Shown here: positions 9,393 through 18,609 of the stretch, one piece after another
Numbering within the stretch: the stretch's first letter is position 1
Layout: every line of letters begins with the position of its first letter
Assembly (NCBI GenBank): GCA_030266385.1
Contig: JAJDHY010000006.1
Coordinates: forward strand, 1 to 32,716
Direction of reading: 5' to 3'
DNA length: 32,716 bases
DNA from: Desulfovibrio sp. OttesenSCG-928-I05
Lineage (GTDB): Bacteria > Desulfobacterota > Desulfovibrionia > Desulfovibrionales > Desulfovibrionaceae
The notes under the pieces: generated by a model
Databases searched by the model: none
Seen by the model: the letters and a program-made list of their open reading frames with translations, nothing else
Told to the model about the DNA's origin: nothing
Made by a program: the position numbers and the translations under genes

Positions 9393-12218
9393 ATGAGTTT
9401 CAAACGCTGTTCATTATGCGTCAATGGGATCAACCGTCACGTCCTGTGCGACCCTGAAAAGGATTCTCTGGCCGACGCGCTGCGGCGCATGGGCCTGACC
9501 GGCACGAAAGTCGGCTGCGGGACGGGGCAGTGCGGCGCGTGCACCGTCATTCTCGACGGCAAGGTCACGCGGGCCTGTAACCGGAAAATGAAACGCGTTC
9601 CCGACGGCGCGCTGGTCGAAACCATTGAAGGACTCGGCACTGCGGAAAATCCCCATCCGCTGCAACAGGCGTTTCTGACCTACGCGGCTGTGCAGTGCGG
9701 TTTCTGCTCGCCCGGTTTCATCATGTCGGCCAAAGGTCTGCTGGATGAAAACCCAGCCCCCACACGGCAGGAAGTCCGCGACTGGTTCACGAAAAACAAC
9801 AATATCTGCCGCTGTACCGGGTACAAGCCCATTGTTGATGCCGTCATGGCCGCCGCCGAAGTGCTGCGCGGCGAAAAAACCATGGACGACATCACGTTCG
9901 AAATTCCCGATGACGGCCATATTTACGGCACGCATGTCCCCAAGCCGGACGGTCTGGGCAGCGTTCTGGGGCAGCGCGATTACGGGGCCGATATCTCGCT
10001 GAAAATGAGCGATGCGATGCTGCACCTTGCTCCGGTTCTCGCACGGGCGCACCATGCAACCATTGATTCCGTAGATATCAGCGACGCCGTGCGCATGCCG
10101 GGCGTTGTCAGTGTCATCACAGCCCGCGACATTCCCGGAACCAACCGCCTCTTCGCCGCGCAGGGCGGGGTACGCACGTACAACCCGGAAGGTCTTGAGC
10201 GCCCCATTATCTGTGAGGACAAAGTGTTCCGCTACGGCGACGTGGTGGCCGTGGTCGCGGCCCGTACGCGGGAAGAAGCCCGCGCCGCCGCCGCAAAGGT
10301 CGCTGTCCGCCTCACGCCGCTCCCGGAATACCTGACCTTCATGGATGCAGCCGCCGCCGGAGCGCAGCAGATTCACGCGGGCATTCCCAACGTGTATCAG
10401 GAACAGCCTGTCCTGAAAGGGGAAGACCCCCGTCCGGTCATGGAAAAAGCCGCCGCCATGGTCGAAGGCAGCTTCTATTCGACGCGGGAACCGCACCTGA
10501 CCATCGAACCGGACGTCGTTCAGGCCTACCTCGAAGAAGACGGCGGCATCTGCATCCAGTGCAAATCCCAGTGGCTGTACGGCGTGAAGCCCGTCCTGTC
10601 ACAAGCCTTCAATATGCCACCCGAGAAAATACATATTATCAGCAACCCCGTGGGCGGCAGTTTCGGCTATTCCATGTCCGTCGCCAACTACGCGCTGGCA
10701 GCGGCCTGTGCCATGGTGCTGGAACAGCCCGTCTCAATGGTGCTGAGTTACGAAGAACACCAGCACATGACGGGCAAACGCTCCCCGGTCAATTCCACCA
10801 TGCGCCTTGCCTGTGACAGCGACGGCAAGTTTGTGGCCATGGATTACATGGCGGGCATAGACCACGGCGCGTACAGCGAAATGGCCGGGGCCCTGTGCAG
10901 CAAGGTGGCCCGCTTTTTCGGCGTGCCCTACTCCATCCCCAACATTCGCGGTTTGACCCGGACCGTCTTTACAAATAACAACTTCGGCATCGCGTACCGG
11001 GCTTTCGGTTCCCCTCAGGCGTACCTTGCCAGTGAACAGATTGTGGATATACTGGCCCGGAAAATCGGCATGGATCCCTTTGAGCTTCGCTACAAGAACG
11101 TTGCCCGCCCCGGCGATACGAGCACCACATCCGTACCCTACTGGCTCTATCCGCTGGAAGGAATGATGGATGCGTTCCGGCCCCATTACGAAGCGGCGGT
11201 CAAACGCGCCAAAGCGGAAGATACCCCCGAACTGCGCCGGGGCGTCGGCTTTGCCTGCGGGGGCTACCATGTCGGAAAAACAAAGGATCACGCGGAAGTC
11301 GATCTGGAACTGAACCCCGACGGCACGGTGACCGTGTACAACACCTGGGCCGACGTGGGCCAGGGGGCCGACGTCGGCACGCTGGTGCATACGCATGAAG
11401 CGCTGTTCCCCTTAGGGTTACGCCCGGACCAGATCCGCATGGTGCGTAACGATACGGCGCTCTGTCCCGATACGGGATCGGCTTCGGGATCGCGCTCCCA
11501 CCACTGCGCCGGACGGGCCACGCTGGATGCCGCGCGGCAGCTGATGGACGCCATGCGCAAGGAAGACGGCAGCTACCGCAACTGGCAGGAAATGCAGGAT
11601 GCGAACCTTCCCACCCGCTATCACGGCACCTATCATGAAGACCTGCCCGATCTGGACCCGGATACCGGACACGGATACGGGGCTATCAACCAGAACTTCG
11701 TGCTGTTCATGGCGGAAGTGGAAGTCGCTGTCGCCACGGGCAAGACCACGGTAAAACACCTGACCGCCATGGGCGATTTCGGCCCCATCGGCAGCTATCA
11801 GGGGGTGCTCGGCCAGCTCTGGGGCAGCCTCTCGCATTCCGTGGGCTACGCTTTGAGCGAAAATTACGACGATATGAAAAAGCACGCGACCCTTCTGGGC
11901 GCGGGCGTTCCCCGCTGCAACGACGTGCCGGACGACATGCGGGCCTTCTTTGTTGAAACCCCGCGCGAAAACGGCCCGCACGGCTCGACCGGCTGTTCCG
12001 AAGGATGCCAGAGCGCCGGGCATGCCGCCATTCTCAACGCCATACACGACGCGACGGGGGTACGCATCTACACCCTGCCCGCCACGCCGGAAAAGGTAAA
12101 AGCCGCGCTGGAAGCCCAGAAGCAGGGCCCCCCTCTGGAACAAGCCCCCTGGGATTTCGGATGCGATCTGTATGAACGTCTGGAATACCTTGCGGCGCAC
12201 CCTGTGAAACGCGCGTAG
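9393..12218 (+). CDS. Molybdenum-dependent aldehyde oxidoreductase (MOP/xanthine oxidase family), copy 2
   Basis: Full length, 941 aa; two [2Fe-2S] motifs; overall similarity to D. gigas MOP architecture; AAGGA RBS before ATG. Confidence 0.96.
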   Translation: MSFKRCSLCVNGINRHVLCDPEKDSLADALRRMGLTGTKVGCGTGQCGACTVILDGKVTRACNRKMKRVPDGALVETIEGLGTAENPHPLQQAFLTYAAVQCGFCSPGFIMSAKGLLDENPAPTRQEVRDWFTKNNNICRCTGYKPIVDAVMAAAEVLRGEKTMDDITFEIPDDGHIYGTHVPKPDGLGSVLGQRDYGADISLKMSDAMLHLAPVLARAHHATIDSVDISDAVRMPGVVSVITARDIPGTNRLFAAQGGVRTYNPEGLERPIICEDKVFRYGDVVAVVAARTREEARAAAAKVAVRLTPLPEYLTFMDAAAAGAQQIHAGIPNVYQEQPVLKGEDPRPVMEKAAAMVEGSFYSTREPHLTIEPDVVQAYLEEDGGICIQCKSQWLYGVKPVLSQAFNMPPEKIHIISNPVGGSFGYSMSVANYALAAACAMVLEQPVSMVLSYEEHQHMTGKRSPVNSTMRLACDSDGKFVAMDYMAGIDHGAYSEMAGALCSKVARFFGVPYSIPNIRGLTRTVFTNNNFGIAYRAFGSPQAYLASEQIVDILARKIGMDPFELRYKNVARPGDTSTTSVPYWLYPLEGMMDAFRPHYEAAVKRAKAEDTPELRRGVGFACGGYHVGKTKDHAEVDLELNPDGTVTVYNTWADVGQGADVGTLVHTHEALFPLGLRPDQIRMVRNDTALCPDTGSASGSRSHHCAGRATLDAARQLMDAMRKEDGSYRNWQEMQDANLPTRYHGTYHEDLPDLDPDTGHGYGAINQNFVLFMAEVEVAVATGKTTVKHLTAMGDFGPIGSYQGVLGQLWGSLSHSVGYALSENYDDMKKHATLLGAGVPRCNDVPDDMRAFFVETPRENGPHGSTGCSEGCQSAGHAAILNAIHDATGVRIYTLPATPEKVKAALEAQKQGPPLEQAPWDFGCDLYERLEYLAAHPVKRA

Positions 12219-12246
12219 GCCCGGCGGCATATACCGGAAGACGTAA

Positions 12247-12282
12247 AAACGGCCCGGAGAACCTGTGTTCTCCGGGCCGTTT
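12247..12282 (+). terminator. Strong intrinsic terminator after aldehyde oxidoreductase copy 2
   Basis: Perfect 16-bp arms AAACGGCCCGGAGAAC ctgt GTTCTCCGGGCCGTTT. Confidence 0.9.
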
Positions 12283-12360
12283 CTTTGTGCCGGGTGGGCA
12301 CGTTCTTTCGCTCGTGCCCGTTATCGTCGTGCCGATCGGGTGAAACGGCACAGCCTTCAT

Positions 12361-12969
12361 TTACTGGAAAAAGGATTTGATCCCGGTGAAAATAACCTGC
12401 GCGGCAATCCCGGCCAGCAGCAGGCCCGTCAGTTTGGAAAGCACCGCGATACCCGTCTTGCCCAGCGCGTTGCCGATCGCGGTGGCAAAATACAGTGTCG
12501 CGTAAATGCCGAGCGAAGCGAAAAGCAGCGCCAGAAGGCCAAGGGCCATATGCATGGGGCTGGCTGCGGACGCGCCGAGCACCATGAGCGTCCCTATCGA
12601 GGCGGGACCCATGCAGAGCGGAATAGCCAGCGGCACCACGCTGATATCATCGTCCGCCGAAAAGGTCGGTTTTTCCGGGCTTTCATTCATCAGGGAAACG
12701 GCGGAAAGGAAGAGCAGCGTTCCCGAACCGATTCTGAACGCATCCAGCGTAAAGCCGAAGACGGCGAATATCCTGTCGCCCATAAAATAGAGGATACAGC
12801 CGATAATAAAAACGGACAGCGCCGTCTTGCGGGCAGTGGCCCGCTTGCGGGCGGTATCATACGATTTTGAAGCGCTCAGAAAGGCCGAGAGTACGGCCGG
12901 AGGCGTCAACAGCGCGAACAGTTTGACGGCTTCACTGAAAAGCTTCATCACATATTCCAACTCAATCAC
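12361..12969 (-). CDS. MarC family integral membrane protein
   Basis: LFALLTPPAVLSAFLSAS...FRIGSGTLLFLSAVSLM...VPLAIPLCMGPASIGTLMVL; about 6 hydrophobic segments. Confidence 0.9.
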   Translation of the reverse strand: MIELEYVMKLFSEAVKLFALLTPPAVLSAFLSASKSYDTARKRATARKTALSVFIIGCILYFMGDRIFAVFGFTLDAFRIGSGTLLFLSAVSLMNESPEKPTFSADDDISVVPLAIPLCMGPASIGTLMVLGASAASPMHMALGLLALLFASLGIYATLYFATAIGNALGKTGIAVLSKLTGLLLAGIAAQVIFTGIKSFFQ

Positions 12970-13039
12970 GGCGAAAAACTCCCTGAAATGCTGCGCAGGG
13001 TTTTGCCCGATAACAAGGCGGGTACCCTGACGGTAAAAA

Positions 13040-13070
13040 GTATCGCCCGCTTCACTGGCGCGGGCGATAC
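13040..13070 (-). terminator. Minus-strand hairpin with U-tract
   Basis: 11-bp arms GTATCGCCCGC / GCGGGCGATAC, followed on the minus strand by TTTTT. Confidence 0.65.
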
Positions 13071-13122
13071 CGTATCGCTGGTGCGCGTCAAAGGGGCGTT
13101 ATACTGTGCGTGTGCGTCAAAA

Positions 13123-13155
13123 CGCTCTTCACGCCGGTTGCAGGCGTAAAGAGCG
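13123..13155 (-). terminator. Minus-strand hairpin with U-tract
   Basis: Minus strand CGCTCTTTACGCC tgcaacc GGCGTGAAGAGCG TTTT. One U-G wobble pairs only on the minus strand. Confidence 0.7.
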
Positions 13156-13248
13156 CACTTATGCTCCTGGGCGGACGGATTGTAAAGCCGGATTCTATCC
13201 CTTGTGCCGCTACCGTATAAAACTATATCCCGAAAAGCCGCTGTCAAA

Positions 13249-13285
13249 TAACAGCCCGCTTCCCCCAAAGAGAAACGGGCTGTTA
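13249..13285 (-). terminator. Hairpin downstream of the amidohydrolase gene
   Basis: Perfect 10-bp arms TAACAGCCCG / CGGGCTGTTA. Confidence 0.6.
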
Positions 13286-13319
13286 CAGACTGATAACAAA
13301 ACCCGGAAAGCGGGACGCG

Positions 13320-14726
13320 TTATCCGCGCACGCCGGCCCGGTCTTCGGGCCGGACCACGATGGTTTCCAGCCCCTTGCCCTTCACGAACGCTTCACCGTC
13401 TTTCGTGGTGATAATCTTGCCGCCCTTGCCGAAGACAGCGCCCTTGTACAGGCAGAGTTTGCCGTCCACAAAGGTCATTTCCGCTTCGCGGCGCCGCGTG
13501 TTGATAACCGTGATGTCGGCATCCTTGCCTTCCGCCAGAACGCCCTTGTTGACAAGGCCCATCATTCTGGACGGTGTGTAGCTCGTTTTCTGCACGAACT
13601 CTTTCCACGAAAGCCCGCCGAGTTCGATAATCGCAAGACCGAGGGGAATGGTGACGTTCCGGGGAATGCCGCCGCCGTCCGTGCAGATGCCGTCCACCAC
13701 GAAGCTGCCGTCTTCGCGCTTGGCGCAGGCAAGGCGGACGCGGGGTTCAACCTGATTGATGGCGAAGCTCACGGTCGTGTTGGTGTTCCGGCTTTTCCAG
13801 TAATCAACGCCTTCCTTGCCGACAAGCAACAGGGTTTCACCTCCGTAGGGGTAGTTGATCTGCGCCCACCCGGCGGCAATGGCTTCTTCCATACCCTTCG
13901 CATCCGCGCTGAAACCGCCGGTAATCAGGCAGCGTTTGGTGACGTTGCTGCCGGGCACGCCGTCCACAATTTCGGCGCTCGTGCCGTTGAGCGGGGAAAG
14001 GTACGATTCGGAAACAATATTGGGGTTGTCGATCAGGGTTTGCACCGCGAGTTCCGTCTCTTCCATGTGCGGTTTGATGGTGCCGCGGCAATACGCGTTG
14101 ATATGCGCGAGGTGCAGGGGCAGCCCGTCCGCGATCTGTACCGCTTCCAGGAATCCTTCAATATTGGAACCCTTGTTCGTCGTTCCGGCGTGGAACGCGA
14201 TATAGGCGTTACGCTTCGCGGCCATCTTGATGCAGCGCCCGGTGGCTTCCGGGGTCAGCGGATAGTGCCCGCCAAGCATTTTCACGCCGATGGAACCCTG
14301 TTTCAGCACTTTATCCAGCAGCGCATCGATTTCCGCATCCGCAGGTTCGGTGCAGGATATGGTATGGCCGGGGCGGACGTATTCGATGGTGGCGATATTG
14401 ATTCCCACGCCGTGGCTGAGCACCAGATCAAACACGCTTTCGCCGGGACCGGACATATCAAGGGCTGTGGTCACGCCCGCCTTGGCCATCATCTTGTGGC
14501 CGATGCCGCCGCCAAGCCAGGCGGATACGTGCACGTGCGGGTCGATCATGCCGGGCATTACAACCATCCCGGTAAGGTCGTGCAATTCCGCCGCGTCGCC
14601 CGCGTCTATCGCCGGTTCCATTCTGGCGATTTTGCCGTCCTTGATCGCAATATCCATCTCCCGGGCGGTATCCGTTTTGTAGTCGATTACCATACCGTTC
14701 TTCAGTAACACGTCGTATTTCATCAT
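13320..14726 (-). CDS. Amidohydrolase family protein (dihydroorotase/hydantoinase-like)
   Basis: GMVVMPGMIDPHVHVSAW...FHAGTTNKGS...LPLHLAHINAY...GLVNKGVLAEGKDADITVIN. Confidence 0.88.
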   Translation of the reverse strand: MMKYDVLLKNGMVIDYKTDTAREMDIAIKDGKIARMEPAIDAGDAAELHDLTGMVVMPGMIDPHVHVSAWLGGGIGHKMMAKAGVTTALDMSGPGESVFDLVLSHGVGINIATIEYVRPGHTISCTEPADAEIDALLDKVLKQGSIGVKMLGGHYPLTPEATGRCIKMAAKRNAYIAFHAGTTNKGSNIEGFLEAVQIADGLPLHLAHINAYCRGTIKPHMEETELAVQTLIDNPNIVSESYLSPLNGTSAEIVDGVPGSNVTKRCLITGGFSADAKGMEEAIAAGWAQINYPYGGETLLLVGKEGVDYWKSRNTNTTVSFAINQVEPRVRLACAKREDGSFVVDGICTDGGGIPRNVTIPLGLAIIELGGLSWKEFVQKTSYTPSRMMGLVNKGVLAEGKDADITVINTRRREAEMTFVDGKLCLYKGAVFGKGGKIITTKDGEAFVKGKGLETIVVRPEDRAGVRG

Positions 14727-15029
14727 CGTCTCCTGGCGAGGTTGCGGGATATATCCGGAATGCCGGACAAGGAAACAAAGGCCGGATCCATACGCGGCCC
14801 ACTCCCGGAGTCGCGTCCGGCGAAAAGGCCATGCCCGACACTAATAGCATTAGCCGTTGCGGTAAAGAGGGGGGCGCGAGTAAACTGTGTGCAGAAAAAA
14901 GAAAATTCTTGCCGTGGACAAGGCTCCGGTGGATTGCGTATACAGAGTCTTTGAAAATACGCGTGCTGTCATCCGGGGAAGGCGCGTCGCGCCCCCCGTT
15001 CATCGTTCCCACAAAAGGACAGGTATCCA

Positions 15030-16160
15030 ATGGAAACAAGGACGTCAAAAAAGACCGGCGAAAAAATATCCCTGCTCGGCTTCGGCTGCATGCGCCTGCC
15101 GCTCACCAGCGAAAACACGCAGGATATCGATACGAAACTCGCGGATGAAATGGTCGATCTGGCCATGGCGAACGGGGTTAACTACTTTGATACGGCCTAT
15201 GTGTACCACGGCAAGGAATCAGAAAGTTTTATCGGCAACGCCCTCGCCCGCTACCCCCGCGAGAAATTCAACCTCGCCACAAAGCTCACCACCAAGGCGC
15301 TGGTCACGGACGACGACGTGGACAGAATTTTCAACGAGCAGCTGGCCAAATGCAAGGTGGAATATTTTGACTATTACCTCATCCACAACGTTTCCCGGCC
15401 CAGACTGGACGCTGTGCAAAAATTCAGGCTCATCGAACGGCTGCATGAAAAAAAGCGTCAGGGGCTGATTCGCAATCTGGGCTTTTCTTACCATGACAAC
15501 ACGTCGTTTCTCCCGGAATTCGTCGGCATGTACGACTGGGATTTCGCCCAGATCCAGCTCAACTATCTGGACTGGGAAACCCAGGACGCGGCAGGGCTCT
15601 ACACCATTCTGACGGACGCGGGCATTCCGGTTATCGTCATGGAACCGGTGCGCGGCGGCGCTCTGGCTACCCTGAGTGAAAGCGCCATACGCATCCTGAA
15701 GGACGCGAACCCGGCTGTCAGCCCGGCATCCTGGGCCATGCGCTTCGCGGCGTCGCTCCCGAACGTGCTGACGGTTCTCAGCGGCATGTCCACCATGGAA
15801 CAGGTGCAGGATAATATCGCGACCATGCGTTCCTTCACCCCGCTCAGCGAGGCGGAACATGAAACCATCGCAAAAGCGCTTGTCGCGTACCGCCAGTCCG
15901 GCGCAATTCCCTGCACCGCCTGCGGTTACTGCATGGATTGTCCGTCCGGCGTGGATATCCCCCGCAGTTTCGCCGCGTACAACACATACCGCGCGACCAG
16001 GAACGACATGACCTTTCAGTTGCACCTCGCCGTTCTCGGCGAAGCCAGACAGCCCAAACACTGTACCAGCTGCGGCCTCTGCCTGCCGCAGTGCCCGCAA
16101 CAGCTTGATATTCCCGGACTCATGCAGGAAATTACCAAGGCGGCGGAATCGCTTGCATAG
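15030..16160 (+). CDS. Aldo/keto reductase with C-terminal 4Fe-4S ferredoxin-like motifs
   Basis: LLGFGCMRLPL...NYFDTAYVYHGKESE...YLIHNVSRP; CTACGYCMDCPSGVDIP and CTSCGLCLPQCPQQLDIP. Confidence 0.93.
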   Translation: METRTSKKTGEKISLLGFGCMRLPLTSENTQDIDTKLADEMVDLAMANGVNYFDTAYVYHGKESESFIGNALARYPREKFNLATKLTTKALVTDDDVDRIFNEQLAKCKVEYFDYYLIHNVSRPRLDAVQKFRLIERLHEKKRQGLIRNLGFSYHDNTSFLPEFVGMYDWDFAQIQLNYLDWETQDAAGLYTILTDAGIPVIVMEPVRGGALATLSESAIRILKDANPAVSPASWAMRFAASLPNVLTVLSGMSTMEQVQDNIATMRSFTPLSEAEHETIAKALVAYRQSGAIPCTACGYCMDCPSGVDIPRSFAAYNTYRATRNDMTFQLHLAVLGEARQPKHCTSCGLCLPQCPQQLDIPGLMQEITKAAESLA

Positions 16161-16383
16161 TGTGAACAGATTCCTGTGCGCGGGGGCGGTTTCCGCCCCG
16201 GACGGGAGAAGGGCGCACGCCCCCTTTTGGGAAAAAGGCGGAAACTTTCACCCAAAGATTCTACGCCCCTTCCCCCGAAGCGCTGAATGGCGTATAGGAT
16301 AGATATGGCTGCGCGCATCATCCCTGTTTTTCGACGCGCTGCGCTCACCAGCAACCAGGCATCGCCTGCTGTACGAGGATACC

Positions 16384-16818
16384 ATGAAAAAAATCCCTTT
16401 TGCCCTTCTTGCCCTCGCGCTTCTGGCCGTCAGCGCCTGCGGGGCTTCCCGTCAGAGCACGCCGATGATTGAAGTATCCGATCTCCTTCATCACCGCTTT
16501 ATCATTGAAAGCGTGAACGGCGTTCCCTTTACCAGCGAATTCCGCACCCCGGCCATCGAGTTCAACGAAGGTATGCTGCTGACCGGGCAGATCTGCAACA
16601 ACTTCCGGGGTAAGGGAGTGCTCAAGGATGGCGTGCTGACCATGGATCAGGCCGCCGCCACCATGATGCTCTGCCCCGACCCGGCCCTGAACGACCTTGA
16701 ACGCAGCCTCTTCAAAATGCTGCACGAAGGCGTGAACATTCAGCGCGAAGGCGAAAAGCTGACGCTTCAGCGTGACGACAAGACTCTGGTCTTCACGCTC
16801 CGCGATTACGTCAGCTGA
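16384..16818 (+). CDS. META-domain (HslJ-like) lipoprotein
   Basis: Lipobox LLAVSAC; WxL-type META features (IESVNGVPFTSE...FNEGMLLTGQICNNFRGKGVLKDG...MMLCPDPALNDLERSLFKML). Confidence 0.85.
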   Translation: MKKIPFALLALALLAVSACGASRQSTPMIEVSDLLHHRFIIESVNGVPFTSEFRTPAIEFNEGMLLTGQICNNFRGKGVLKDGVLTMDQAAATMMLCPDPALNDLERSLFKMLHEGVNIQREGEKLTLQRDDKTLVFTLRDYVS

Positions 16819-16836
16819 TCCGTAAAACGATCTCGT

Positions 16837-16873
16837 GAGCAGGGGGGAGTTCTCTCTCCCCTGCTCTCTTTTT
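16837..16873 (+). terminator. Intrinsic terminator after the META lipoprotein gene
   Basis: GAGCAGGGG...CCCCTGCTC followed by TCTTTTT. Confidence 0.85.
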
Positions 16874-16974
16874 GACGCACGGGTACGGAACGCCAGCGTC
16901 CGCACCACGTGCTGCGGACCACGGATACAGCCCGCGAAAACGACCGGCATCCTGTCTTCACAAGGAAAAGCCCT

Positions 16975-17610
16975 ATGGCTGCACATGAGGAATATCTGAC
17001 CCCGGCCGGGTATGGGGAGGCCGAGCTGGTTGAAAAGCGCTCCCGTTTCATCGGACGGGTCTGGGCCGTGGCGGACGAGGCGGAAGCCGCAGCCCGTGTG
17101 GCCGAAATGCGCCAGCAACACCGGGATGCCACCCACAACGTCTTTGCTTACATAATCCGGCACGGCCAGACGCGGTACAGCGACGACGGCGAACCGCAAG
17201 GCACCTCTGGCATGCCCACCCTGAACGTCTTCCAGAGTGAAAACATCACAAACGTCTGCTGTGTGGTAACGCGCTATTACGGCGGCACCCTGCTGGGTGC
17301 GGGCGGGCTGGTACGTGCGTATTCCAGAACCGCCAAACTGGCGCTGGATGCGGCGGGCGTCGCCATCATGCGCCAGTGGGATCTCGTGCTGCTGACCTGT
17401 GCGTACAGTTACTACGACAAGCTTAAAGCAATAATCCCTGACTATGACGGGAATATGCAGCATTCGGATTTCGGCGCGGATATCACGCTGGAACTGCTGC
17501 TGCCGGTCGCCAGAACGGACGATTTCATCCGGGCCGCGCGCGACATGAGCGCCGGGGATATTCAGGCCGCTGTCATGGATACAGTATTTCGCGGCGCACG
17601 CATCCGCTAG
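16975..17610 (+). CDS. yigZ: YigZ/IMPACT family protein
   Basis: EKRSRFIGRVW...THNVFAYIIRHGQTRYSDDGEPQGTSGMPTLNVFQSENITNVCCVVTRYYGGTLLGAGGLVRAYS. ATG at 16975 preceded by AAGGAAAAG. Confidence 0.93.
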   Translation: MAAHEEYLTPAGYGEAELVEKRSRFIGRVWAVADEAEAAARVAEMRQQHRDATHNVFAYIIRHGQTRYSDDGEPQGTSGMPTLNVFQSENITNVCCVVTRYYGGTLLGAGGLVRAYSRTAKLALDAAGVAIMRQWDLVLLTCAYSYYDKLKAIIPDYDGNMQHSDFGADITLELLLPVARTDDFIRAARDMSAGDIQAAVMDTVFRGARIR

Positions 17611-17611
17611 G

Positions 17612-17739
17612 CACACTATGGCCCTTTTGCCCCCTGCCTGCGTCAGCAAGGCTTTGAACCGAAGTCATGTACCATCAGAGTACACTCCTTCGGTTCAAAG
17701 CCTTGCTTCCTTGGCAGGGAACAAAATTGCCATAGTGTG
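17612..17739. repeat. 128-bp imperfect palindrome between convergent genes
   Basis: Outer arms CACACTATGGC/GCCATAGTGTG; CCCTGCC/GGCAGGG; inner 19-bp perfect arms GCAAGGCTTTGAACCGAAG (17646-17664) / CTTCGGTTCAAAGCCTTGC (17688-17706). Confidence 0.95.
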
Positions 17740-17831
17740 AACACGTCCGAAGAAAGAACCAAGCACAACAGGCACGGCGCGAAGAAAGCATCTCCCCGCC
17801 GGAAATCCGGAGTACTTCCTCCGCCCGCTCC

Positions 17832-18473
17832 TCAGACAGTCAGCGCATCGTCCAGAAGCCGGGATCCGTCATCCTGTTCACCGATCAAATGCAGTTGCCG
17901 CTCGACATATTTCCGGCAGAAAGCATCCGTCGCCACCTGTGGAGTTGATACCAGCCGCGCAAAAAGGGCTTCCGCCTTATCAAAGAAACCGAGTCGACGG
18001 TAGAGTTCCCCTGTGACCATGCAATCACGGACAAAGCGATCCCGGCGTTCGCCGCCTGCCGCCGAGGAAGCCATGCGTTCGCGAAAGGCTTTCAGCGCCA
18101 TCCCCGCGAAAAACGTATAGTTGTGCTGCGATGCCTGCCAGGTGGTTTGCAAAAGGATATCCGCCCGTTCGCGCAGCGGTACGCCCAGTTCTTTTTCCAT
18201 CCGGTCGATACGCCAGTACTGCGGGCTGGATCCGCGCAGGGTCTGGTACTGCCACGAAGCGATAAACGGGCGTAGCGTCTCCACTTCTTCCCAGCTGAAT
18301 TCCCGGTGCAGGATAAAGCCGTCCTTCGGGCATTCGGGCCAGTCACGCGGGGAAGCGACAGCCCCGGCCAGCTGAAAATCCAGCCACATGCCGCAGGAAC
18401 TGCCGGAAGCCGGTGCTTCCTGAAAAAACCGTTCGCCGCAAAGCGGGCATTCGTGTTCTTCGCGCCGGATCAT
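17832..18473 (-). CDS. DUF2225-like protein
   Basis: MIRREEHECPLCGERFFQE...CPKDGFILHREFSWEE; Cys-rich N-terminus and TPR-like C-terminus typical of the family. Confidence 0.6.
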   Translation of the reverse strand: MIRREEHECPLCGERFFQEAPASGSSCGMWLDFQLAGAVASPRDWPECPKDGFILHREFSWEEVETLRPFIASWQYQTLRGSSPQYWRIDRMEKELGVPLRERADILLQTTWQASQHNYTFFAGMALKAFRERMASSAAGGERRDRFVRDCMVTGELYRRLGFFDKAEALFARLVSTPQVATDAFCRKYVERQLHLIGEQDDGSRLLDDALTV

Positions 18474-18609
18474 CGCGACCCCCGCCCTGCGAGGCGCAAA
18501 GACAAAGACGGCGACGGGAAGAACCTACCACATCCATTCCATAGCGCTACTTCGTTCATTCCTTTATCCTCATCGTGACTGCCCGGCAGACCGGGCGGGG
18601 CGCATGACA

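Noticed and set aside
13150-13215. rnpB (RNase P RNA) on the minus strand
   Set aside because: Only a short 3'-end-like string is present. The conserved core and the P4 5' strand are missing, and the amidohydrolase CDS occupies the space where they should be.
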